DNA from: Deltaproteobacteria bacterium
GTDB taxonomy: Bacteria > Desulfobacterota > DSM-4660 > Desulfatiglandales > B25-G16
NCBI GenBank assembly: GCA_019308645.1
Contig: JAFDHR010000271.1
Span: 1 to 5,121, forward strand
Direction of reading: 5' to 3'
Length of the DNA: 5,121 bases
This document shows, one piece after another, positions 1 to 5,083 of this stretch (positions are counted from its first letter, which is position 1; each line of letters starts with the position of its first letter). Under the pieces are notes generated by a model. It saw only the letters and a program-made list of their open reading frames with translations, did not search any database and was not told where the DNA came from. The position numbers and the translations under genes were made by a program.

Positions 1-242
1 AGAAAATAGCAGGTTCCGCTGGAATTAATTGGTCTAATCAAATAGCCCTAAAAAATCGCTGATTTATCGGGATTTATCGGGGTCTGCCTGTGCATTACTT
101 ATAGGGCATGAGACCAAAAAAGACATCCCCATGCTCAATCACATAGTTTCTTTCATATATAACCCTGAAGCGCCATTCGGCCTTGAGCTCATGGCCGAGA
201 GGAAGCGTCGGGGTCATTTGCTGGGGAGTTACTAAATAGTGA
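1..242. other. No convincing gene; non-coding or decayed sequence
   Basis: No recognisable gene is seen here. On the plus strand, frame 38-232 is open and contains a 34-codon ATG ORF at 131-235 (starts MLNHIVSF, ends HLLGSY), but it has no clear ribosome binding site and no family resemblance I can name. A short inverted repeat, TCGGCC at 177-182 and GGCCGA at 193-198, lies inside it. Together with 243-407 this makes a gene-free stretch of about 400 bases that carries mainly repeat sequence. Confidence 0.5.
61..80. repeat. 10-bp tandem duplication
   Basis: GATTTATCGG occurs twice head to tail and is followed directly by GGTCT. Two perfect copies are visible. A matching AGACC at 111-115 could pair with GGTCT at 81-85. 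The function is unknown; it may be the edge of an intergenic repeat. Confidence 0.6.
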
Positions 243-366
243 CTGAACGAAAACTATCCAAAGCTGTCATTTCGAGCGAAGCGAGAAATATTACCGTATT
301 GTTACTGTTCAAATATACGATTTCTCCCCTTGGTCTAAATGACAAAAAAGATGGGTTTTCGTTCAG
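243..366. repeat. 124-bp imperfect palindromic (MITE-like) element
   Basis: The two ends are perfect 12-bp inverted repeats: CTGAACGAAAAC at 243-254 and GTTTTCGTTCAG at 355-366. Pairing resumes further in, with TGTCATTT (265-272) against AAATGACA (337-344) and GAGAAAT (283-289) against ATTTCTC (320-326), so the unit could fold into one long interrupted hairpin. It encodes no protein. The inner text TTTCGAGCGAAGCGAGAAAT resembles repeats scattered between genes in many environmental bacteria (from memory, not searched). The right end lies only about 24 bp before the first in-frame codon of the truncated DUF4143-family gene, so this element or its insertion may mark the truncation point. Whether it is mobile cannot be judged from one copy. 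Confidence 0.7.
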
Positions 367-407
367 GCGCTAAATATCTTTAATTATAGTATATTAGCCC
401 ACCAAAA

Positions 408-1037
408 GTGGATAAAACCTGTTTGAACGCTGTTCTAACAACTGTGTCACAAAGTGTTGGTCAGCAAATAAAGTATTCGAGACTTGCCGATGGTTTCTCA
501 AATCCAACACGTAAAAAGGCCTTTGACTTGCTGTGCCTCGCAAACCTTATAAGGAAGGTCCCTTCAGTCGATCCTTCCGGACTACCGCTCGGGGCTACTG
601 CTACTTCAAATATTTTTAAGGCCCTTATGACTGATATCGGGTTCATGAGGTATCTCATAGGTATGCCTGTGGATGTTGAATACGGCAAGGCGGATCTGCT
701 CAGCATTTACCGTGGTGCCGTGGCAGAGCAGTTTGTTGGTCAGGAGATGGTGCTATCTCAGGGTGAGAATATTTATTACTGGTCAAGACAGGCAAAGAGC
801 AGTTCAGCTGAAGTAGATTTTGTCGCGGTTATTGACGGCAAAATACATCCTGTAGAGGTAAAAAGTGGATCTTCCGGCAGGTTGAAAAGCCTGCATCTCT
901 TTCTGAAGACTTATCAAAACAGCCCGGGAGGCATTGTTTTCTCTGGACGACCTTATGATACCTTACCTGAAAAGAGGATCACATTCATGCCGTTATACTT
1001 CGCCTTTTCCTCTTCCAGGGGGACCAGAATCTTATAA
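408..1037 (+). pseudogene. 5'-truncated DUF4143-family ATP-binding protein (C-terminal half)
   Basis: This is the C-terminal half of the widespread AAA_14/DUF4143 (COG1373-type) protein family, in which an N-terminal P-loop ATPase precedes a winged-helix segment and a nuclease-like C-terminal domain. Visible family features are KYSRL (22-26), a helix ending in LANLIRKV (44-51), SGLPLGA (57-63), D-I-G-FM (76-80), GAVAEQFVGQE (103-113), YYW (123-125), SSAEVDFV (132-139) and PVEVKSG (148-154). The last two form the E-x-D...E-V-K signature of the restriction-endonuclease-like fold. The members I know are about 400 residues; this one has 209 and no Walker A or B motif. An in-frame stop at 387-389 closes the frame upstream, so the ATPase half is gone. 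The listed GTG start at 408 has no good ribosome binding site and is nominal; the family-like frame is open from 390. The C-terminus looks complete. It is probably a non-functional relic, and the 243-366 repeat sits at the break. Confidence 0.85.
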
Positions 1038-1053
1038 ACAATGTCATGAACTT

Positions 1054-1078
1054 AGCCGCCTGCGGCGGAGCTTTTTTT
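1054..1078 (+). terminator. Rho-independent terminator after the DUF4143 remnant
   Basis: AGC and CGCC (1054-1060) pair with GGCG and GCT around a TGC loop, leaving a two-base GA bulge on the right arm. An uninterrupted run of seven T follows (1072-1078). It starts 16 bp after the stop codon of the remnant, where its terminator would be expected. Confidence 0.75.
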
Positions 1079-1079
1079 C

Positions 1080-1372
1080 GACAGGATTAACTGGATTAAC
1101 CGGATTAAATAAATATTGAACATTCACCACCCGTTCATTTCCTTCACTTGAGTCGCAGAGTACTCTGAGAAGAGCATTGAATTAGATGTAAAGGATCGCT
1201 TAAAAATTATAGGCATTCCCATTAGTCCCAATGTAGTTCCCATTGGGACCCCGCTATGCGGGATTTTAAGCGATTCTCTCCAAAAATATTTCTCAGCGTT
1301 CTTAGCGTCTCTAACGAGCAAAGCGAGTGGGCGGTGAGTAAATAAAATCCTGAACATCCCGTCTATCCTGTC
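1080..1372. repeat. 293-bp nested palindromic (MITE-like) element
   Basis: The ends are inverted repeats built of 9-bp GGAT units. The left arm has GGATTAAC, GGATTAAC and GGATTAAA starting at 1084, 1093 and 1102. The reverse complement of 1343-1372 begins GACAGGAT, as does the left end, and keeps GGAT at the same 9-bp spacing. Inside these, 1122-1171 and the reverse complement of 1290-1339 align without gaps over 50 bp with 33 identities by my count. Further in, ATCGCTTAAAA (1195-1205) matches TTTTAAGCGAT (1264-1274) perfectly, and two strong hairpins fill the centre. There is no credible coding potential: a minus-strand frame open across most of it is an accident of the repeats. Similar GGATTAAC-type and CTCAGCG..CTTAGCGTCTCT-type intergenic repeats are familiar from environmental bacterial genomes (recalled, not searched). 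Confidence 0.7.
1225..1262. repeat. Central double hairpin of the 1080-1372 element
   Basis: GTCCCAATG (1225-1233) and CATTGGGAC (1241-1249) form a perfect 9-bp stem with a 7-nt loop. It is followed at once by CCCGC (1250-1254), loop TAT, GCGGG (1258-1262) and then ATTTT. The second stem followed by a short T run could act as a weak terminator, but both stems more simply form the tip of the larger palindrome. Confidence 0.65.
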
Positions 1373-1401
1373 TTAAAAAATAGAATTTCCTATACTATTA
1401 A

Positions 1402-1533
1402 ATTAACGGCGCCTATCTCGGAGTCGATGCTATCCCCGTAAAATGGGAGGCCTTCAAAGGTGTTGTGGGGATTTGGTATGTCTGGTTCTTTATACCTCCT
1501 TTCCATAATTTGTCAGAAAAAGCAGGCAAATAA
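1402..1533 (+). pseudogene. Possible 3' remnant encoding a hydrophobic C-terminus
   Basis: This frame is open from just after a stop at 1399-1401 to TAA at 1531-1533 and gives 43 codons. The translation has protein-like character: AYLGVDAIPVKWEAFKG (residues 4-20), an aromatic, hydrophobic stretch VVGIWYVWFFIPPF (21-34) that could be a membrane segment, and a charged tail ending SEKAGK. There is no ATG and no convincing start, only an internal GTG at 1465, so at best it is the end of a gene whose 5' part is lost. The left edge lies about 30 bp from the end of the 1080-1372 element. I do not recognise the family. An overlapping frame with a GTG start at 1460 looks less protein-like. The call rests on composition only. 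Confidence 0.3.
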
Positions 1534-2012
1534 TGCCCCCGATTCCGATCAGGTGTCAATCAATTTTGGTACCTATAGAATTTTGTATCAAACAGAATGC
1601 ACCGAAAGAAAAAACAGGCTAAGATGTGGTGAATTAAGGAGAAGAATAGTGAACGATAGAAGTGAGGATATGAAAAGGATATCACAACATTTTGGGAGGA
1701 TCGTGTATGTCAGATATATAGCAGTAAGACGTAACAAATCCTGATTTATCTATTAATTTTAATAAGTTTTTTCAGTAGATAGGTTTCCTTATTCGTTCCC
1801 AAGGTCTCGCTTACAGTGCCTTTTAAGGAATTCCCCAAAGGCCGTCGTCTCTTTTTGAAAGCGAAATGTAACGGATGTATCAATTTACAGAGGGACGACA
1901 TTTTGAGGTATAAAGAATTTGTCCTGGATTATATGCTTTGAGACGGGCCTCGACACCTTCGGTTAAAAACTTAATTGGCAAGGAAATTGCCTTATTAATT
2001 AGGAGTAATTCC
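1534..2012. other. Gene-poor spacer with unresolved coding scraps
   Basis: No gene can be called with confidence. On the plus strand a 41-codon frame from GTG 1816 to TGA 1941 contains a C-x-x-C pair and a plausible tail ending EFVLDYML, but it has no ribosome binding site. The minus strand across the same bases is also open in short pieces. At 1649-1744 a 31-codon frame has a good AAGGAG at 1636-1641, seven bases before its GTG, but an Arg-rich product I cannot recognise. These may be decayed genes or chance. Confidence 0.4.
1971..1998. repeat. Hairpin upstream of the short ORF
   Basis: TTAATTGGCAA (1971-1981) pairs with TTGCCTTATTAA (1987-1998) around a GGAAA loop, with a small bulge in the A/T part. 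The stem is about 11 bp but has only a small GC core and no T run after it, so it is not a typical terminator. It sits just before the AGGAG of the 16-codon ORF at 2013 and could affect its translation; that is inference. Confidence 0.45.
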
Positions 2013-2063
2013 ATGAATCTTTGTCTTGAATATATTTTAATTATTTTATCTTTGACAAATTAA
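2013..2063 (+). CDS. Possible 16-residue hydrophobic leader peptide
   Basis: ATG at 2013 is preceded by AGGAG at 2001-2005 with a seven-base gap, a near-ideal ribosome binding site. The frame runs 16 codons to TAA (peptide MNLCLEYILIILSLTN), mostly Leu and Ile after a short polar start, so it could insert in a membrane. It lies about 150 bp upstream of the three-gene operon and its last codons overlap the proposed -35 box. It could be a leader peptide, a small membrane peptide, or the start of a lost gene. ORFs this short arise often by chance; only the ribosome binding site supports it. Confidence 0.2.
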   Translation: MNLCLEYILIILSLTN

Positions 2064-2111
2064 GTTGATTTGAATTATTAAGATAAAGTTAAGATAAAAA
2101 AGATGTCAAAT
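2045..2111. promoter_or_regulatory. Repeated AAGATAAA / TTTGACA motifs, possible operator
   Basis: AAGATAAA occurs twice as a direct repeat 11 bp apart (2080-2087 and 2091-2098), about one helical turn, and its reverse complement TTTATCTT lies at 2045-2052. A second inverted pair, TTTGACA (2051-2057) and TGTCAAA (2104-2110), frames the same region. The repeats overlap and follow the proposed -10 box, where a repressor could block transcription. No regulator gene is in the window. Confidence 0.35.
2052..2081 (+). promoter_or_regulatory. Putative sigma-70 promoter for the three-gene operon
   Basis: A perfect -35 box TTGACA (2052-2057) is followed by TATTAA (2076-2081) at 18 bp or TTATTA (2075-2080) at 17 bp as a weak -10 box. 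Transcription would begin near 2088-2090, leaving a 5' leader of about 120 bases before the GTG at 2211. The surroundings are strongly AT-rich, which makes chance matches common. No better -35/-10 pair was found closer to 2211. Confidence 0.4.
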
Positions 2112-2210
2112 ATTTCCCGATTTCATAGGAATAAGTTTCCTCTTCAAGCGGTATTACTCATTATTTTTTATGAGCTTTGATATGCTACCTTTTATGATAG
2201 AGGTTTAATA

Positions 2211-2864
2211 GTGGTAAAAAAACCAGAAATTGAGGGAATGAATATTGTTTTTAGAGGAGATTTTAATCCAAAGATTTTTCAACCTGCTTGGTTTGCTGCT
2301 CAAGGTTTAATACGCAATGAAGAAGCTGATGAGGCGAAGATTGAAATTATTCATCCCACTATTGTTGTATTTAGCTTAGATTGGCTTCAGATACAAATTG
2401 AACCAAACCGTTTTTATGCAGGAACAAATCAAAGCCCTTACTATGAGATATTAAAAGATCTCGTTTTAGGGACCTTCAGGATATTGAGTCATACACCAAT
2501 AAAGATCATGGGTATAAATTATGATTCCCACTTTCCAATGGATTCAGAGGATGCATGGCATGATATTGGGCATCGAGTAACTCCGAAAGAGATATGGAAT
2601 AAGGTTTTGAAAAAACCTGGATTAAGAAGCCTGACAATTCAAGGAGAACGTCCTGACGATCACAAAGGCCGTATTGCAGTTCGAATTGAGCCATCAAATC
2701 GAGTCCGTTATGGCATATTTATCAATATTAATGATCATTATGAATTACAAGATCCTGAGTCCGTATTGGGATGCGAAGCTATAATAGATATGTTAGAATC
2801 CGAATGGAAGGCTTCGGTAACCAGATCGCAGCAAATAGCAATTACAATATTTGAGCAGAAATGA
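2211..2864 (+). CDS. Conserved-looking protein of unknown function, first gene of MBL operon
   Basis: The product has 217 residues, no signal peptide and no membrane segment, so it is probably cytoplasmic. I cannot assign a named family. Its build (early VFRGDFNP at 13-20, strands FSLDWLQIQI at 54-63, SHTPIKIMGINYDSHF at 93-108, PKEIW at 125-129, EPSNR at 160-164, INDHYEL at 173-179, then a C-terminal helix) resembles the sporadically distributed TIGR04255-type proteins, which share a pattern of strands, a central helix and a 'GiNy'-like strand. That link is weak and unsearched. No catalytic motif is obvious. The GTG start is chosen because GAGG at 2200-2203 lies seven bases upstream; ATG at 2238 has its purine run too close. 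The stop overlaps the next start in ATGA. It may be a structural, binding or sensor partner of the hydrolase at 3429. Confidence 0.85.
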   Translation: MVKKPEIEGMNIVFRGDFNPKIFQPAWFAAQGLIRNEEADEAKIEIIHPTIVVFSLDWLQIQIEPNRFYAGTNQSPYYEILKDLVLGTFRILSHTPIKIMGINYDSHFPMDSEDAWHDIGHRVTPKEIWNKVLKKPGLRSLTIQGERPDDHKGRIAVRIEPSNRVRYGIFININDHYELQDPESVLGCEAIIDMLESEWKASVTRSQQIAITIFEQK

Positions 2865-3475
2865 AGGCAATAAGCCATAGAAACTATGATCCTTTCCAAT
2901 ATGCAGCCTTTTCAGGTTCTGCTGCATTAGACTATAACAATATTAGGAAAGAAGAACCTACTTCGCCGTCTATCAAGCGACACTTTTTCCCTCCTTCAGA
3001 TGCTCCCGATTATATTAAACCTGACTGGGCATCTGAAATGCCGGATGTGGAAGATACGTCCTATAACCAAAAGATTTCTGAAGATGTAAAAGAAATAACC
3101 CAAAAATATGCCCCTAATATCATCTCAAGGCCGTTGATCAAGAATCGATTTCTTGAACTTCAAAAATGGGAGGGGATTGTATTACAGGTCTTACAAGATA
3201 CCATGGTTGCCCGTCTCATTGATTTGTCTGAGAAAGAATCAGAAGGAGAGGCGGAATTCGCCTTTGATGAAATTCACTTAGATGATTTGCCTCTTGTTAA
3301 ACTTGGGGCCATTTTCTATTGGACTATTGGCTATCTTGATAAAGGCGGCCAACGTATCCGCGCCTCTATCATTCGGTTTAGGAGATTACCAAAATGGAGA
3401 AGTGAGGAATTAGAGGCAGCCAGGAAAGATGCAGAATACACACAGAAGCTATTTAAATGGGACAAGCAAGACTGA
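2861..3475 (+). CDS. Unknown protein with C-terminal small beta-barrel-like domain, second gene of MBL operon
   Basis: The product has 204 residues. The first 95 are polar and rich in Pro and charged residues with little predicted structure, apart from a possible helix at 70-83. From about 102 to 177 there is a compact strand-rich unit: KWEGIVLQVLQDTMVARLID (102-121), an acidic stretch, LVKLGAIFYWTIGY (145-158), then a basic strand IRASIIRFRRLPKW (166-179). A final helix carries alternating charges (181-199). The barrel-like pattern recalls S1/OB or SH3-like folds, and the Arg-rich strand could touch nucleic acid; both are inferences. I have seen similar 'WEG.V' and 'IRFRRLP' sequences in unnamed bacterial proteins but cannot name a family. 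Its ATG overlaps the upstream stop by 4 bp, so translation is probably coupled. The last 47 bp overlap the next gene. Confidence 0.85.
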   Translation: MKAISHRNYDPFQYAAFSGSAALDYNNIRKEEPTSPSIKRHFFPPSDAPDYIKPDWASEMPDVEDTSYNQKISEDVKEITQKYAPNIISRPLIKNRFLELQKWEGIVLQVLQDTMVARLIDLSEKESEGEAEFAFDEIHLDDLPLVKLGAIFYWTIGYLDKGGQRIRASIIRFRRLPKWRSEELEAARKDAEYTQKLFKWDKQD

Positions 3476-4601
3476 CGCTCCCGAAATAAATGAAATAGAA
3501 ATTTCCGTATTTGGGCCTGGATATGGTGAGAATATCCTTCTACATATAGGAAATGAAAATTGGTTACTCATTGATTCCTGCGTAGATCCTGTCAACAAAG
3601 AACCCTCCCCAATAAAATACCTACGAAATATAGGAATTGATCCATCAAAAGCAGTCAAATTAATTGTTGCCTCTCACTGGCATGATGATCATGTTCGGGG
3701 TCTGGCGGAAATTATCCGCCAATGCTCATCTGCTGAATTTGTGGTTTCAAATGCCTTACGAACAAAGGAATTTCTTACTCTGGTCTATGCATTAGGCAAA
3801 CGCTCAATGATGGAAACCTCTGGGGTGCAGGAGTTCTATGAAATTCTTGAAATTTTGAAAGAGCGTGTTCAATCAAAACATGGAAATACGGAATTATTAA
3901 AATATGCTATTTCAGATAGACTAATTTGGAGATCTTCCACATCCTCTTCAGCTTCCCACCTTTCTTGTGAAGTCCATTCCCTCTCTCCATCTGATGAATC
4001 AACTACAATAGGAGTAAAAAATATTGGAGGTTTGTTGCCTGTAAAGGGCCAGTTAAAAACGCGTGCTTTAGCCATGACCCCAAATCATGCTGCAGTAGTG
4101 CTTTGGATTAAGGTTGGAAGCATGTATATATTATTGGGCTCTGATTTGGAGGAGACGGATAATCCAAAGACAGGTTGGTCAATAATAGTCGATTCTACGA
4201 CACGCCCACAAGAAAAAGCTGTTTTCTTTAAAATTTCTCATCATGGTTCAAAAAATGGAGATTATCAACCTGTTTGGGACAGGATGCTTGTACCTAATCC
4301 GCTTGTTGGTTTAACCCCGTTCATTAGGGGAAATTTGATTTTACCCAAGAAATCAGATGTAACAAGAATTTGCCAAAGGACTCCAAATGCTTATTCAACA
4401 GCCTTTCCAAAACAAAAACGCCTAAAACATAAAGACAAAGTAGTAGAGAAGACAATACGGGAAACGGTAAAAGAGATCAGGGAGATAATTCCATCCACAG
4501 GTCACATCAGGCTTCGAAGTAAAGATATCGGGCCCCCAATAAATTGGAAAATTGATCTTTTTGGTGATGCCATTCCCCTAGAAGAATTCTATAAAAAGTG
4601 A
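3429..4601 (+). CDS. ComEC-like metallo-beta-lactamase-fold hydrolase, third gene of MBL operon
   Basis: This is a 390-residue stand-alone MBL-fold metallohydrolase related to the periplasmic nuclease-like domain of ComEC/Rec2. It opens with the family strands ISVFGPGYGENILLHIG (25-41) and WLLIDS with Asp49. The metal site shows H83-x-H85-x-D87-H88 in SHWHDDHVRGL, Asp239 in LLGSDLEE and His271/His272 in KISHHGSKNG. The usual third-motif His is not evident; H183 in CEVHSLSP is the only nearby candidate, and by position it looks like the ComEC-type 'LSP' strand. Beyond the core, a C-terminal extension includes TPNAYSTAFP (318-327), a Lys/Glu-rich helix, GHIRLR and a final WKIDLFGDAIPLEEF. There is no signal peptide or membrane segment, unlike ComEC, so it is likely cytoplasmic. 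ATG 3429 is the only normal start in this frame after the stop at 3411; AGGA at 3422-3425 is close, so coupling to the upstream gene is likely. The substrate, perhaps DNA, RNA or a nucleotide, is unknown. Confidence 0.9.
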   Translation: MQNTHRSYLNGTSKTDAPEINEIEISVFGPGYGENILLHIGNENWLLIDSCVDPVNKEPSPIKYLRNIGIDPSKAVKLIVASHWHDDHVRGLAEIIRQCSSAEFVVSNALRTKEFLTLVYALGKRSMMETSGVQEFYEILEILKERVQSKHGNTELLKYAISDRLIWRSSTSSSASHLSCEVHSLSPSDESTTIGVKNIGGLLPVKGQLKTRALAMTPNHAAVVLWIKVGSMYILLGSDLEETDNPKTGWSIIVDSTTRPQEKAVFFKISHHGSKNGDYQPVWDRMLVPNPLVGLTPFIRGNLILPKKSDVTRICQRTPNAYSTAFPKQKRLKHKDKVVEKTIRETVKEIREIIPSTGHIRLRSKDIGPPINWKIDLFGDAIPLEEFYKK

Positions 4602-4866
4602 CTGGCAATAAGTTTCTTAATTTTGAGACCTTAGTTACGAGAGAGCAGTGCCGCACCTTGAATCGTTAATAAAGGCTGCCTGAAATCCATATATCTTGCC
4701 AGGGCCACATTCCATGGAAAATACAGCCATGTTGCCGATATAGTTTGGCTATGTCAGGATTTCAGGGAAATGATAATTTAAGGGATAAAAGAGATCCCAA
4801 TACCAAGAATGGCAAAGCCAGGTCAAAAAGGATATTTTCATAGGTGAATGTTTCTGTATCAAATCT
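4602..4866. other. Intergenic region downstream of the operon, no clear gene
   Basis: No strong terminator follows the hydrolase gene. A plus-strand frame from 4662 to 4781 (about 39 codons, containing HGKYSHVADIVWLCQDF) and a minus-strand frame from 4886 to 4749 (45 codons, ATG start, no ribosome binding site) overlap each other, and neither can be assigned. With the remnant and repeats that follow, the region looks like degraded sequence. Confidence 0.4.
4679..4766. repeat. 10-bp inverted repeat with 68-bp spacer
   Basis: CCTGAAATCC (4679-4688) and GGATTTCAGG (4757-4766) are perfect reverse complements. The interval does not continue the pairing, so a simple hairpin is unlikely. It could be the ends of a small element or chance; no target duplication is evident. 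Confidence 0.4.
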
Positions 4867-5007
4867 TTAGTTACTTGATATTTCATGTTTCATTCTGTAA
4901 TCTTCAATAAAATCAAATAAGTTCTCGATAAGCCCTATGGCAAGAATGTTGAATTTTGGGCTCCAGGTCTCAACTCCAAAATTTTGTGGATTTAGCTGCC
5001 CCTTCTC
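4867..5007 (-). pseudogene. C-terminal remnant of an unidentified gene
   Basis: Read on the minus strand, 46 codons run from just after a TAG (5008-5010) to a TAA (4867-4869). The translation looks like real protein: NPQNFGVETWSPKFN (residues 6-20), a hydrophobic and acidic stretch ILAIGLIENLFDFIEDYR (21-38) and a short polar tail MKHEISSN. The frame has no ATG, GTG or TTG near its beginning, only an ATG eight codons from the end, so the 5' part must be missing or moved. The break coincides with the possible mobile-element end at 5015-5053, which would explain the truncation. I do not recognise the family. The call rests on protein-like composition and the abrupt, stop-bounded start. Confidence 0.35.
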
Positions 5008-5014
5008 CTAAAAG

Positions 5015-5053
5015 GTGTTGAAAAGTGTCCTGCGCAAGTGTGAAAATTTGTTA
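5015..5053. mobile_element. Possible insertion-sequence terminus with repeated TGAAAA motifs
   Basis: GTGTTGAAAAGTGT (5015-5028) and GTGTGAAAATTTGT (5038-5051) are imperfect direct repeats about 23 bp apart. Multiple short repeats at this kind of spacing are characteristic of IS21-family ends, and the intervening GTCCTGCGCAAG has an IS-like look to me (recollection, not a search). A minus-strand frame with an ATG at 5108 runs through the repeats to 4992 (38 codons, includes TNFHTCAGHFSTPF), the kind of short ORF often annotated over repeats. No transposase gene lies in the window; it could lie beyond 5121 or be absent. Confidence 0.25.
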
Positions 5054-5056
5054 CCG

Positions 5057-5083
5057 GCAGGCTAAACTGGCCTCGCTTTTTTT
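5057..5083 (+). terminator. Weak terminator-like hairpin
   Basis: GC and AGGC (5057-5062) pair with GCCT and GC (5070-5076) across a one-base bulge and a loop of about seven bases. Seven T follow at 5077-5083. The stem is short and no rightward gene ends nearby, so it may belong to the suspected mobile-element end. Confidence 0.25.

Noticed and set aside
1080..1110. GGATTAAC repeats as a CRISPR array
   Set aside because: The units are only 9 bp and directly adjacent, without spacers, and they recur inverted at 1343-1372 as element ends.
934..1119. 61-codon plus-strand frame overlapping the end of the DUF4143 remnant
   Set aside because: It is in another frame of a recognisable gene and runs through the terminator and the GGAT repeats, giving a repetitive TGLTGLTGL tail.
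1124..1357. 77-codon minus-strand frame
   Set aside because: It lies wholly inside the palindromic element; its codons follow the inverted repeats, and no ribosome binding site or family resemblance is visible.
1460..1744. 94-codon plus-strand frame starting with GTG, with GGGAGG nine bases upstream
   Set aside because: The product is Arg-rich and not protein-like in composition, the overlapping frame at 1402-1533 reads better, and no family is recognisable. The ribosome-binding-like site alone is not enough.
1780..1941. Short plus-strand frame with a C-x-x-C pair (ends EFVLDYML)
   Set aside because: The opposite strand is also open over the same bases, there is no ribosome binding site before the GTG at 1816, and no family match is apparent.
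2193..2198. TATGAT as a -10 box close to the GTG at 2211
   Set aside because: No acceptable -35 box at 16-18 bp upstream, and transcription would start almost on the ribosome binding site.
4749..4886. 45-codon minus-strand ATG frame
   Set aside because: No ribosome binding site; it overlaps the better-looking remnant at 4867-5007 and its Trp/Tyr/His-rich product is not recognisable.
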